From NCBI GenBank assembly GCA_963751245.1, contig CAVVTR010000017.1, positions 1-62,133 of the forward strand: 62,133 nt of DNA. Reading direction: 5' to 3'. The notes beneath the pieces were generated by a model. The model was not told the DNA's origin. It was given only the letters and a program-made list of their open reading frames with translations, and ran no database searches. This DNA comes from CAVVTR01 sp963751245 (lineage in GTDB: Bacteria > Acidobacteriota > Thermoanaerobaculia > Thermoanaerobaculales > Thermoanaerobaculaceae). Below, piece after piece: positions 43,905 to 52,831 of the stretch (position 1 is its first letter; each line of letters opens with the position of its first letter). Made by a program: the position numbers and the translations under genes.

Positions 43905-44688
43905 GGAGCACCCCGACGTCTTCGAGGAGGTCGTGCACCGCCGCCGGGCCGGGGAGCGCACCGTCCTGGTGACCGTCGTCGCGGCGCAGGGCTCGACGCC
44001 CCGCCACCCCGGCGCCCGCATGCTCGTCCTCGCGGGGGGCGCGATCCGCGGCACCATCGGGGGCGGGCCCAAGGAGGCCGAGGTGATCGCCGCGGCGGCC
44101 GAGGTCCTCCGCCGGGGGGGCTGCCGCACGGTGACGCTGGACTTCCGCGAGGGGCTCGCCGGAGGCGACGGCCCCATCTGCGGCGGCGTGATGGAGGTGT
44201 TCATGGAACGCATCGACCCGCGGCGGCGCGTGGTGATCGCCGGCGCCGGCCACGTGGGCTCCTTCCTGCACCGCTTCCTGACCCTCCTGGAGCTGGAGCC
44301 GGTGGTCCTCGACCCGCGCCCGGAGATGGCCAGCGCCGAGCGCTTCCCCGGGGCGACGCTGCTCGTGCGCCCGTTCGAGGGCGGCCTCGCAGGGCTGGAC
44401 CTCGGCCCGGCCGACGGCGTGGTGGCGGTGACCCCGGAGCACGCCCACGACCGCGCCGTGGTCGAGGAGGCACTGGGCACCCGGGCGGGGTACGTGGGGA
44501 TGATCGGCAGCCGCCGCAAGGTGGCGGCCATCCTGGCGGGCCTCCGCGAGGCCGGCTGGAGCGAGGCGGAGGTGGGACGCGTCCACGCGCCCATCGGCCT
44601 CGACATCGGTGCCGAGAGCCCGGCGGAGATCGCGCTGGCCATCGCCGCCGAGATCGTGGCGGCGTTCAAGGGAAAGAAGACCGAGTGA
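43888..44688 (+). CDS. xdhC: XdhC/CoxI family molybdenum cofactor chaperone
   Basis: 266 residues. The N-terminal XdhC/CoxI domain carries VAAQGSTPRHPGARMLVL and GAIRGTIGGGPKEAEV. The C-terminal Rossmann domain has VVIAGAGHVGSFLHRF and the family end GYVGMIGSRRKV, then APIGLDIGAESPAEIALAIAAEIVA. XdhC (PaoD in E. coli) holds and sulfurates the Mo cofactor and delivers it to the apo-hydroxylase in the cytoplasm before Tat export. A Cys in GPICGGVMEVF corresponds to the conserved position. It overlaps the previous gene and ends 52 bases before the amidase start. Confidence 0.92.
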   Translation: MTDPVEEHPDVFEEVVHRRRAGERTVLVTVVAAQGSTPRHPGARMLVLAGGAIRGTIGGGPKEAEVIAAAAEVLRRGGCRTVTLDFREGLAGGDGPICGGVMEVFMERIDPRRRVVIAGAGHVGSFLHRFLTLLELEPVVLDPRPEMASAERFPGATLLVRPFEGGLAGLDLGPADGVVAVTPEHAHDRAVVEEALGTRAGYVGMIGSRRKVAAILAGLREAGWSEAEVGRVHAPIGLDIGAESPAEIALAIAAEIVAAFKGKKTE

Positions 44689-44740
44689 GCCCCCGGGTCC
44701 CGGCGGGAGATCCGACCTGAGGAAGAAGGAGAGCAGACCC

Positions 44741-46483
44741 ATGTCCGAGCGCGCAGACCTCACCACCACCACCACCAGCCCGAAGACCGCGGACGTGAAC
44801 CGCCGCCGCTTCCTTCAGCTCATCTCCGTCGCGGGTCTCACCACCGCGGCGTTCCCGTCGGCCGTGTGGGCCCTCGCGGCCAAACGCGAGCCCGTCACCC
44901 GGGAGGAGCTCGCCCGGGCGCTCGCCCTCGACGGGCTCGAGTTCACCGAGGCGCAGGAGGACATGATGCTCGAGGGCGTCAACGAGCTGCGCGGGAAGTA
45001 CGAGCAGTTGCGCGCCGTCAAGCTCGACAACTCGGTGGCTCCAGCGCTGCTCTTCGATCCCGTGGTCGAGCGGGAGACGCTGGAGACGGAGCGGCGCCCC
45101 TTCGTCATGACCCGGGTGCGCGGGGGCGAGGTGCCCGCGGACCTGGAGGAGCTCGCCTTCCTGCCGCTCACCGCCTTGAGCGAGCTGGTGCGCACCCGCA
45201 CGGTGTCGTCCGAGGCGCTCACCCGCATGTACATCGGCCGGCTCGAGCGCTACGACCCGGTGCTCCACTGCGTCGTCACCCTCACCGAGGAGCGCGCCCT
45301 GGAGCACGCCCGCCGCGCCGACCGGGAGCTCTCCCTCGGCATCTACCGCGGGCCGCTGCACGGCATCCCCTGGGGCGCCAAGGACCTCCTGGCGGTGAAG
45401 GGCTACCCCACCACCTGGGGCGCCAAGCCGTACAAGAGCCAGGTCATCGACGACGACGCCACCGTGGTGAAGCGGCTGGACGAGGCCGGAGCGGTGCTCG
45501 TGGCCAAGCTCGCCCTGGGCGCGCTGGCCTCCGGGGACGTCTGGTTCGGCGGGCGCACCCGCAACCCCTGGAACCCGGAGCAGGGCTCTTCGGGCTCCTC
45601 GGCGGGTCCGGCCTCGGCGGTGGCCGCCGGGCTGGTGGGGTTCGCCGTCGGCAGCGAGACGCGGGGCTCCATCCTGTCGCCGTCCACGCGTTGCGGCGCC
45701 ACCGGGCTGCGCCCCACCTTCGGCCGGGTCAGCCGCTCCGGCGCCATGGCGCTGTCGTGGAGCATGGACAAGCTGGGGCCCATCTGCCGCGCCGTGGAGG
45801 ACTGCGCCGTTGTGCTCGCCGCCATCGCCGGGCCCGACGGCGAGGACGAGACGGTGGTGGACGTGCCGTTCAACTGGGACGGGGAGCTGGACGTGAGGGC
45901 CATGAAGATCGGCTACCTGAAGTCGATCTTCGAGGAGACCCCGGACGAGCAGCACAAGGAGTGGCACGACCTCGACCTCGCCACCGTGGAGAAGGTGCGC
46001 TCCCTGGGCGTCGAGCTCGTGCCCATCGAGCTGCCGGACCTGCCCGTGGACGCCATGTCGTTCATCCTCTCCGCGGAGGCGGCCGCCGCCTTCGACGAGC
46101 TCACGGTGAGCGGCCGCGACGCGGAGCTCGTGCGGCAGGACGCCCACGCCTGGCCCAACACCTTCCGCCAGGCGCGCACCATCCCCGCGGTGGAGTACAT
46201 CCAGGCAAACCGCCTGCGCCGCATCGCCATGCGGGAGATGGCGCGGATCCTCACCGGGCTCGACGGCTACCTGTCGCCCACCTACGGCGGCACCAACCTG
46301 CTGCTCACCAACCTCACCGGGCACCCCGCGGTCGTGCTGCCCAACGGGTTCCGGGCCGACGGGACGCCGACCAGCATCACGTTCATGGGGACGCTGTTCG
46401 GCGACGCCAAGGCGCTGGCCCTGGCCAAGGCGTACCAGGACGCCACCGGTTTCCACCTGCGCCACCCGGTCGTGAAGGTCTGA
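44741..46483 (+). CDS. Tat-exported amidase signature enzyme
   Basis: 580 residues. A twin-arginine signal (NRRRFLQLISVAGLTTAAF, from 20) is followed by about 110 residues of extra N-terminal sequence and then the amidase core. The Ser-cisSer-Lys triad is K214 (WGAKDLL), the Ser pair at 286-287 in QGSSGSSAGPASAVAAG, and S310 in GSETRGSI. The substrate cannot be read off. Being Tat-exported next to a periplasmic hydroxylase suggests linked use of amides or nitrogen heterocycles (inference). The ATG at 44741 follows GGAGAG. Confidence 0.9.
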   Translation: MSERADLTTTTTSPKTADVNRRRFLQLISVAGLTTAAFPSAVWALAAKREPVTREELARALALDGLEFTEAQEDMMLEGVNELRGKYEQLRAVKLDNSVAPALLFDPVVERETLETERRPFVMTRVRGGEVPADLEELAFLPLTALSELVRTRTVSSEALTRMYIGRLERYDPVLHCVVTLTEERALEHARRADRELSLGIYRGPLHGIPWGAKDLLAVKGYPTTWGAKPYKSQVIDDDATVVKRLDEAGAVLVAKLALGALASGDVWFGGRTRNPWNPEQGSSGSSAGPASAVAAGLVGFAVGSETRGSILSPSTRCGATGLRPTFGRVSRSGAMALSWSMDKLGPICRAVEDCAVVLAAIAGPDGEDETVVDVPFNWDGELDVRAMKIGYLKSIFEETPDEQHKEWHDLDLATVEKVRSLGVELVPIELPDLPVDAMSFILSAEAAAAFDELTVSGRDAELVRQDAHAWPNTFRQARTIPAVEYIQANRLRRIAMREMARILTGLDGYLSPTYGGTNLLLTNLTGHPAVVLPNGFRADGTPTSITFMGTLFGDAKALALAKAYQDATGFHLRHPVVKV

Positions 46484-46575
46484 GCGGTGCGGCAACGGCG
46501 GACGCCGGAATACCGGCGGCGGCCGCCGCTGCTGTCAGGGTGGGAGCGGACAGGACGGTGCGAAAAGGGGGGGAC

Positions 46576-46878
46576 ATGCCTTCGAAACAGGACGGCCGCG
46601 AGCGGTTCGAGGCTCTGCTGCACGAGGTGTCGGAGGCGCTGGAGCGCCTCGGCGCCAAGGCCGGGCAGGCGGGCGCCGAGGGGCGCGTGTTCTACGAGCG
46701 GCGCATCGAGGAGCTGCGCGCCAAGCAGGGGGTGCTGCGGGAGCGGCTGGACCGCCTGGGTCATGCCGGGGGCGACGTCTGGGAGATCGCCCGGGAAGGC
46801 GCCGAGTCGGCCTGGAAGGACCTGAAGGAGGCGGTGGACCGCATCCGCCACGACGGGCCCCCCGGCGGGGGCGCATAG
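46576..46878 (+). CDS. Small coiled-coil protein, Sll1863-like stress protein
   Basis: 100 residues, nearly all helical and charged, with heptads FEALLHEVSEALERLGAKAG and RRIEELRAKQGVLRERLDRL, ending WEIAREGAESAWKDLKEAVDRI. The last stretch matches the Sll1863-type stress-response family and related phasin/apolipoprotein-like coiled coils. No signal peptide is present. GGGGGGGA precedes the ATG. It lies 92 bases after the amidase and may be cotranscribed or separate. Confidence 0.7.
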   Translation: MPSKQDGRERFEALLHEVSEALERLGAKAGQAGAEGRVFYERRIEELRAKQGVLRERLDRLGHAGGDVWEIAREGAESAWKDLKEAVDRIRHDGPPGGGA

Positions 46879-46951
46879 CCGGCCGTGACGGGTCCCGCTA
46901 CACTGTCGTGACCGATCGCGCCGACGACGGCGCGCGCCTTGGGGGGCTTCG

Positions 46952-47617
46952 ATGAGCGGTGACATCGGGCGGTTCCACGTGCACACCGAGAAGGCGGCGC
47001 TCCTGGTCGTGGACGTCCAGCCGGACTTCCTGCCCGGAGGGGCGCTGGGGGTGACCGGTGGCGATGCCATCCTGGAGCCGGTCCGCAGGCTCATGACCTC
47101 CGGGCTGTTCCGCTGTGTCGTCGCCACCCAGGACTGGCACCCTGCCGGGCACGTCTCCTTCGCCTCCAGCCACGAGGGACGGCGGCCCATGGACGTGATC
47201 GAGCTGTACGGCCGCGAGCAGGTGCTGTGGCCTGACCACTGCGTCCAGGGGAGTCCCGGCGCCGCGCTGGCAGCGGGGATGCCGTGGGAGCGGGCGGACG
47301 CCGTCATCCGCAAGGGAGCGGATCCGCGCGTGGACTCCTACAGCGCGTTCTGCAACAACTTCGACTGGAACGGGCGCCGGCCCAGCACCGGTCTCGCCGG
47401 CTACCTGGACGACCGGGACGTCGAGGACCTCTTCATCTGCGGGCTCGCCCGCGACTTCTGCGTCAAGTGGAGCGCCGAGGACGCGGCCGACGCTGGCTTC
47501 CACGTCCGCGTGCTGTGGGACCTCAGCCGCCCTGTCGACCCCGCCTCCGACGATGCGGTGCGGGCCGACCTCGAAGAGCGCTCCGTCCAGATCCTCACGG
47601 CCTTCGAGCTCCCCTGA
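46952..47617 (+). CDS. pncA: Nicotinamidase (isochorismatase family)
   Basis: 221 residues. The Cys-hydrolase triad is D21 (LVVDVQPDF), K121 (VIRKG) and C170 (ARDFCVKW). Metal ligands D61, H63 and H67 occur in TQDWHPAGH. The WPDHCVQGSPGA and KGADPRVDSYSAF segments are diagnostic of PncA. It turns nicotinamide to nicotinate for NAD salvage in the cytoplasm. The ATG is preceded by GGGGGG. A possible -10 box TACACT lies about 50 bases upstream. Confidence 0.93.
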   Translation: MSGDIGRFHVHTEKAALLVVDVQPDFLPGGALGVTGGDAILEPVRRLMTSGLFRCVVATQDWHPAGHVSFASSHEGRRPMDVIELYGREQVLWPDHCVQGSPGAALAAGMPWERADAVIRKGADPRVDSYSAFCNNFDWNGRRPSTGLAGYLDDRDVEDLFICGLARDFCVKWSAEDAADAGFHVRVLWDLSRPVDPASDDAVRADLEERSVQILTAFELP

Positions 47618-47646
47618 GCCCGCCGGTGCACCCGGTTCGAGTCGTC

Positions 47647-47991
47647 GCGGGCTTCAGCCCGCGGGGCGGGCGGGGGCGCGAACCTGTCGCGGCTCTGCAA
47701 CGGCAGCGGCGCTGCCGAGCGGCAACCGCCCCCGCGCCCGCCGCACCGGTCCACCGACCGCCGGGTTGCCGCACCCTTTGCACATCCGAATGGAGACCAG
47801 GGCTAGCGGGCTGAATCCCGGGCTGCTTCTGCGTTGGCGGAGGCCAGCCTCCGGCCCCGCCCGCTGCCGGATCCGCGGGCTCCCAGGCCGCGTCTCGCCA
47901 GCCGCCCTGGCCTCCGCGAGGCCAGACCTGGGACGGCAGATCGTGGCGACGGCCACCCGCCCGTCCGCAGTCCCGGCGGGCTGAAGCCCGC
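47647..47991. repeat. REP-like palindrome cluster between pncA and the antiporter gene
   Basis: GCGGGCTTCAGCCCGC at 47647-47662 and its exact reverse complement at 47976-47991 bracket the 430-base gap. A degenerate copy, GCGGGCTGAATCCCG, is at 47806-47820. Further hairpins lie between them: GGAGGCCAGCCTCC (47839-47852) and TGGCCTCCGCGAGGCCA (47908-47924), the latter inside an outer TCCCAGG/CCTGGGA pair (47881-47933). No convincing gene occupies the region. Two inverted REP-type units flanking structured DNA resemble a REPIN-type element. Confidence 0.6.
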
Positions 47992-48016
47992 GGCGCTTGA
48001 GCGGAGGCGGCCGGCC

Positions 48017-48051
48017 CCTGAGCCCGCCGCCTCACCCGGCGGGGGCTCAGG
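48017..48051 (-). terminator. Hairpin overlapping the antiporter stop codon
   Basis: CCTGAGCCCGCCG (48017-48029) pairs with 48037-48051 across a 7-base loop with a 2-base bulge. The stem includes the stop codon (48047-48049) of the minus-strand antiporter gene. It probably ends that transcript. No T-tract follows. Confidence 0.45.
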
Positions 48052-49492
48052 CGAAGAAGATCAGGGTCACCAGGGCGAACGCCGGGATGAGCACGGGCAG
48101 GGAGTAGCGGAGAATGTAGCCGAAGAACGACGGCATCTCCACGCCGGACTCCTCGGCGATGGACTTGACCATGAAGTTGGGGGCGTTGCCGATGTAGGTG
48201 TTGGCCCCCATGAAGACGGCGCCCGTGGCGATGGCCTGGAGGTAGGCGTGGTTCTCGCCGATGAGCTTGAGCACCGCCGCGCGCTCGGGCAGGCCCGGGT
48301 AGAGACGGCCCAGGGCGGTGGAAAGGAACGTCAGGTAGGTGGGCGCGTTGTCGAGGAACGACGACAGCCCTCCCGCGGCCCAGAAGAAGTGCGCGGGGTC
48401 GTTCACCGCGCGGATGATGAACGCCATGGCGCCGTGCTCGCCGGCGCGCAGCATCGCGAGGGTGGGGATCATGGTGGCGAAGATGCCCGCGAACAGGATG
48501 GCCACCTCGCGGATGGGCTCCCAGCTGAACTCGTTGCCCTTGCGCACCGCCCGCGAGGTCGTGTACCAGGAGCCCGCCAGCATGACGAGGAGGAAGGTGT
48601 CCCGGAGCACGTTCTGGAGCTCCTCCTCGACACCGAGGACGTGCACCGAGCCGGGGCGCCACAGCCCGGACACGATGACGGCGCCGAGCACACCGGCGAG
48701 GAACAGCACGTTGTGCCACCCCTCGATCCTCAGCGGCGCCCGCTCCCCGGTGGGCCTCCGGCGCACTTCCGGGTCCTCCCGGCGCCACGCCCGCACGTCG
48801 ACGACGACATAGACGGCGAGGACCAGAAGGGCGACGGTGAGCATCTCCCGCCACAGCGAGAACGTCCAGAAGAACGGGACGCCGTGGAGGAAGCCGAGGA
48901 AGAGGGGCGGATCGCCGAGGGGGGTGAGCGCGCCACCGATGTTGGCGACGAGGAAGATGAAGAAGACGACGGTGTGGGCCTTGTGGCGGCGGTCGCGGTT
49001 GGCACGCAGGAGCGGCCGGATGAGGACCATGGCGGCGCCGGTGGTGCCGATCCACGACGCCAGGACGGCGCCGATGGCCATGATCGCCGCGTTGACGCCG
49101 GGGGTGCCGCGCAGGGAGCCGCCGATGAGGATGCCGCCGCCGATCGTGAACAGCGTCGCGATGAGGATGATGAACGGAACGTAGTCGAGGAGCGCCGTCT
49201 CGGCCAGGGCGTGGCCGGCCTCGGCGCCGTAGGCGGCCAGGAACGGCGCCGCCATCACCACCGCCCAGAACGCCGTCACCTTGGGGTAGTGATGGTGCCA
49301 GAAGCGCGCGGCGAGGAGCGGGAGGAGCGCGATGGACAGGAGCATCCCCACGAAGGGGAGGGCGCTCCAGGCGGGCAGGACCGTGCCCAGCTCCCGGGGA
49401 GCTTCGAGGGTGAACGCGCTGGCGGCGGGGGCGACGGCGAGGGCGCCGAGGGCGACCGTCACGGCGCTGGCGAGGCGACGCGAAAGGGCCAT
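48047..49492 (-). CDS. CitMHS-type ion transporter, sodium:proton antiporter family
   Basis: 481 residues with about 12 hydrophobic helices and two symmetrical halves of the IT superfamily (ArsB/NhaD/CitMHS). Helpful segments are LIATLFTIGGGILIGGSLRGTPGVNAAIMAIGAVLASWIGTTGAAMVLIRPLL, FLVANIGGALTPLGDPPLFLGFLHGVPFFW and ANTYIGNAPNFMVKSIAEE, which match the putative citrate/antiporter group often named sodium:proton antiporter. The first 25 residues look like an extra signal-type helix. Whether it carries Na+/H+ or a dicarboxylate is unknown. The ATG at 49492 has GGAGAG upstream. Confidence 0.85.
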   Translation of the reverse strand: MALSRRLASAVTVALGALAVAPAASAFTLEAPRELGTVLPAWSALPFVGMLLSIALLPLLAARFWHHHYPKVTAFWAVVMAAPFLAAYGAEAGHALAETALLDYVPFIILIATLFTIGGGILIGGSLRGTPGVNAAIMAIGAVLASWIGTTGAAMVLIRPLLRANRDRRHKAHTVVFFIFLVANIGGALTPLGDPPLFLGFLHGVPFFWTFSLWREMLTVALLVLAVYVVVDVRAWRREDPEVRRRPTGERAPLRIEGWHNVLFLAGVLGAVIVSGLWRPGSVHVLGVEEELQNVLRDTFLLVMLAGSWYTTSRAVRKGNEFSWEPIREVAILFAGIFATMIPTLAMLRAGEHGAMAFIIRAVNDPAHFFWAAGGLSSFLDNAPTYLTFLSTALGRLYPGLPERAAVLKLIGENHAYLQAIATGAVFMGANTYIGNAPNFMVKSIAEESGVEMPSFFGYILRYSLPVLIPAFALVTLIFFA

Positions 49493-49617
49493 GTCTGATC
49501 TCTCCGCCCGTCCGGCCGGCGCACGGGCGCGCGGTAGAGTAGCACCATTCGGCACCTTTGGATCGCCGATGCAAGTTTATGAGGTTCAGTATCTTGACTC
49601 TACCGTTGCGGGCCCGT

Positions 49618-52014
49618 TCAGCCGTCGTGCTTCTTGCGGCCGAAGATCTTCATCAGCCAGCGGCGGAAGCGCCCGGGCTGCTTCACTTTGACCTCGGGCT
49701 GTGCCGCGGGCGCGACCAGGAACCCCCGGTGCTCCCGGCACAGCTCGGTGGGCGCGTGCTCCTCGAGGAAGGACTCGGTGAGGGTGTGCGGACACCGCTC
49801 GGTCGCGAGCTCCCCCGTGTCCGGGTCGATGACCGCCTCGACGATGCCCGCGGGCCTCGCGAAGGCGGCCCATCCCCCCGGGGGCCGCACCGCGACGGTG
49901 AAGGCGCTCCAGATGGGCAGGGCGGCCCGCGCTCCCGACAGGCGCGTAGGCGCGTCGTCGTCGTAGCCGACCCACACGGCGGTGGCCCGCTCCGGGGCGT
50001 AACCGCAGAACCAGTTGTCGCGACGTTCGTTGGTGGTGCCGGTCTTGCCCGCGAGGGCGCCGGTGACGCCGTAGGCGCGGGCGGCCGCGCCGGTGCCACG
50101 GTCGAGGACCCCCTGGAGGAGCGAGGTGACCAGGTACGCCACCCGGGGATCCAGGACGCGCTCCGGCGCGGGCAGGGGTTCGCCGGCCACGGGCGGTCCG
50201 CCGGCGCCGAGGACCGCCTCGAGGGCGTGCACCGGAGGGCGCACGCCTCCGGCCGCGAGGGCGGCGTACACCGTGGCCATCTCCACGGGGCTCACCTCGG
50301 CGGCGCCCAGCGCCAGGGCGGGCACGGGGTCGGGGCGGGGCGCGACGCCGAGCCGGAAGGCCAGGTCGGCGATGGCCGGCAGCCCGGCCTGCAGGGCGAC
50401 CCGGACGGTGGGCAGGTTGCGGCTGCGCTCCAGGGCGGTCCGGACGGTGATGCGGCCCAGGGTCTTCCCGTCGTCGTCCTCCGGCGTCCAGGTGCCCCCC
50501 GCCAGCGCCACCGTGAGAGGCTCGTCGTCCACCAGGGTGGCCGGCGACACCAGTCCCTCCGACATGGCCGCGGCGTAGACGACCGGCTTGAAGGCGCTCC
50601 CCGCCTGGCGGGCGGCGGAGCCGGCGCGGTCGAACTGGCTCGAGGTCCAGTCCCTCCCGCCGACGTAGGCCAGAATGCCCCCCGTGGCGGGGTCCACGGA
50701 CACCAGCGCGGCCTGGAGCGGCCCGCCGCGGCGGCGGCGCCCCTCGGCACCGCGCTCCAGGGCCGCCAGGCCGCGCTGCACGGCGCCTTCGGCGGCGGCC
50801 TGGTCGTGCCAGCCGAGGGTCGACAGGAGCGCCGCCCCGCGGTCGTCGAGGGCGTCCACGCCGAAGCGGGCGGCAGCCTCCCGGCGGGCCGCCTCGGCGA
50901 AGTACGGCGCGCGCTGACCGGGAAGCGGGTCCGGCGCGGTCTCCACCGGGCCCGAGGAGGCCTCCTCCCTCTCCGCCGGGGTGATCCAGCCGAGGGACTC
51001 CATGCGCCCCAGCACGCGGTCGCGCCGGGCGCGCGCGGCGTCGGGGTGGGAGAGAGGGGAGAAACGGGCCGGCGAGCTGATCATGCCGGCCAGCGTGGCG
51101 GCCTCGGCGAGGCTGAGCTGTTCCGCGTCCTTGCCGAAGAAGAACCGGGAGGCGGCGCCGAGCCCCATCACGCTGACGCCGTCGTCGGCGCCCAGGTAGA
51201 TCTCGTTGAGGTAGGCCTGGAGGATCTGCTCCTTGCTGTAGCGCGCCTCCAGCACCATCGCGATCGCCGCCTCGCGCACCTTGCGGGACAGGGTGCGCTC
51301 ACCGTCCAGGTAGAGGTTCTTGACGAGCTGCTGGGTGAGCGTGCTGCCGCCCTGGGCGATGCGGGCGCCGCGGAGGTCCACCCAGGCCGCACGGAGCGTG
51401 CCGGTGAGGGACACCCCGGGGTGGGAGAAGAAGCCGTCGTCCTCGGCGGCGAGCACGGCGCGGACCACGTGCAGGGGCAGGTCCGCCACGCGGACGGGGC
51501 GCCGCTCCTCGCGTCCGGGCCCGTAGAAGGACGCCAGCAGCGGCGGCTCCAGGGGGCAGCTGCCGGTGTCGCGGCCGTCCACGGCCAGGCGGACGATGCG
51601 TCCACCGTCGAGATCGACCCGCAGGCGCCGCGGCGCGACCCAGCCCCCCGGCTCGGGCGTGCGGCGCAGGAACGCCTCGACTCGGCTTCGCGAGGAGCGA
51701 TATCGACCCTCGGCGACGGCGCTCCCGGAGGCCCGGTGGTATCCGGCGGCCTCGAGGGCCGCGACCAGCTCCGCCGCGTCGGCCCCGTCGCCCCGGCGGA
51801 GGACCGTCCCGCGCGCGTAGAGGCGGGACGGCTGGGGAGCCTCGAGCGTGTCGAAGCGGCTCGAGAGGGTCCACGCCGGCCCCACGAGCGCGGCGCCGCC
51901 GGCGAGGGCGGCCGCCGCCGCCACCGCGGCGACGCCGAGCAGGACGCGGCCGCGGCGCGCCCGAAGCGCTGCGCGCAACCCCCTGTGCCGGGCCGGATCT
52001 TCGCTCGTTCTCAT
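49618..52014 (-). CDS. Bifunctional penicillin-binding protein 1 (GT51 transglycosylase and transpeptidase)
   Basis: 798 residues. An N-terminal anchor helix (VLLGVAAVAAAAALAGGAALV) precedes a UB2H-like region (about 60-165) as in PBP1B. The GT51 domain has E191 in AAEDDGFFSHPG and GGSTLTQQLVKNLYL. The penicillin-binding domain has S473 in GSAFK, SRN at 531-533 and KTG at 657-659. It polymerises and cross-links peptidoglycan in the periplasm. The tail from about 770 is basic (FRRWLMKIFGRKK). The ATG at 52014 follows GAGGAA. The 125 bases between it and the antiporter start are locally AT-richer and could hold a promoter, but no clear pair of boxes is seen. Confidence 0.94.
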   Translation of the reverse strand: MRTSEDPARHRGLRAALRARRGRVLLGVAAVAAAAALAGGAALVGPAWTLSSRFDTLEAPQPSRLYARGTVLRRGDGADAAELVAALEAAGYHRASGSAVAEGRYRSSRSRVEAFLRRTPEPGGWVAPRRLRVDLDGGRIVRLAVDGRDTGSCPLEPPLLASFYGPGREERRPVRVADLPLHVVRAVLAAEDDGFFSHPGVSLTGTLRAAWVDLRGARIAQGGSTLTQQLVKNLYLDGERTLSRKVREAAIAMVLEARYSKEQILQAYLNEIYLGADDGVSVMGLGAASRFFFGKDAEQLSLAEAATLAGMISSPARFSPLSHPDAARARRDRVLGRMESLGWITPAEREEASSGPVETAPDPLPGQRAPYFAEAARREAAARFGVDALDDRGAALLSTLGWHDQAAAEGAVQRGLAALERGAEGRRRRGGPLQAALVSVDPATGGILAYVGGRDWTSSQFDRAGSAARQAGSAFKPVVYAAAMSEGLVSPATLVDDEPLTVALAGGTWTPEDDDGKTLGRITVRTALERSRNLPTVRVALQAGLPAIADLAFRLGVAPRPDPVPALALGAAEVSPVEMATVYAALAAGGVRPPVHALEAVLGAGGPPVAGEPLPAPERVLDPRVAYLVTSLLQGVLDRGTGAAARAYGVTGALAGKTGTTNERRDNWFCGYAPERATAVWVGYDDDAPTRLSGARAALPIWSAFTVAVRPPGGWAAFARPAGIVEAVIDPDTGELATERCPHTLTESFLEEHAPTELCREHRGFLVAPAAQPEVKVKQPGRFRRWLMKIFGRKKHDG

Positions 52015-52195
52015 GCGTTCCTCAGCGGCCGCCGTACGGAGCGGACGCCGTTCGGGAAGTGTACGCACACCAGCAGGCCGGCGTCGCGGTCACCGGTCAC
52101 ATCGCGGTCCGCGGCCCGCCCTCCGGACGTGAAGCGGCCGGCGGGCCCGGGCCCGCCGGCCGCCGGGGAATGCAGGTGCAGGCCCGGCCCCGTGG

Positions 52196-52651
52196 TCAGA
52201 AGCCCAGCCGGAGCCAGAACCCCGGCCCGGCGACGCCGATCCCGACGTGGGGACCGTCGAAGCGGCGGCCGTCGCGGTACACGACCTGCCGGACCACGAT
52301 CCCGCCGGGCGTCGCCACCGGGAAGGCGTAGACCGACTCGATCCAGGGGTACCCGGCCACCCGGCCGCGGTGGACGAGGTAGCGCTCGTAGCGGCTGCGC
52401 TCGCGCAGGCTGATGCGGCCGGGCACGGTGATGGACACTGCGCGGGGCGCCACGACGATGGCGCGGGGCGCCACGACCCGCGGGGCGGGGTGGACCACCA
52501 CCGCCCGGGGGTGCCGTTCGTGCCGGCCGCGGACGTGGGACGGGCGGTGTCCGTCCGCCAGGGCCGTGCCCGGCGCCAGCAGCAGCCCGCCGGCCACCAG
52601 GGCCACTCCGGCCAGGCGGCGTGTGCGTGTGAAGAGCTGGGTCGTGTTCAT
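52196..52651 (-). CDS. Small exported protein, His/Arg/Val-rich
   Basis: 151 residues. A signal peptide (LAGVALVAGGLLLAPGTALADG) is followed by a His/Arg-rich part (RPSHVRGRHERHPRAVVVHP) and a VAPRAIVVAPRAVSI repeat. The C-terminal RERSRYERYLVHRGRVAGYPWIESVYAF and GVRVGIGVAGPGFWLRLGF-like end suggest a small periplasmic or surface protein. I do not recognise a family. The ATG at 52651 has GGGGAGGA upstream. The 180 bases between this gene and the penicillin-binding protein hold nothing recognised. Confidence 0.62.
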   Translation of the reverse strand: MNTTQLFTRTRRLAGVALVAGGLLLAPGTALADGHRPSHVRGRHERHPRAVVVHPAPRVVAPRAIVVAPRAVSITVPGRISLRERSRYERYLVHRGRVAGYPWIESVYAFPVATPGGIVVRQVVYRDGRRFDGPHVGIGVAGPGFWLRLGF

Positions 52652-52806
52652 CGCGTCCTCCCCGGTGCGGGCGGTCGGGCCGCCGTTCCCGCTCCGTTCC
52701 TCAGCAACCCTCGTGCCAGGCCGATGCGAGACGACGGAACGCCTGCACGGTGAGTCGGTTGCTCTGGGCTCCGGCCGGCTTGCGGGGACCCGTTGGACGG
52801 TCTTGT

Positions 52807-52822
52807 GTCCTCCCGGGAGGAC
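52807..52822. terminator. Perfect 16-base palindrome after mbfA
   Basis: GTCCTCCCGGGAGGAC lies 10 bases past the mbfA stop on the minus strand. It may form a terminator-type stem, but no T-run follows. The other bases between 52652 and 52831 hold no gene. Confidence 0.3.
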
Positions 52823-52831
52823 GTGAGGCCG

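Noticed and set aside
47600..48046. CRISPR array
   Set aside because: The repeats are palindromic, inverted and irregularly spaced, with no spacer-repeat periodicity and no cas gene nearby.
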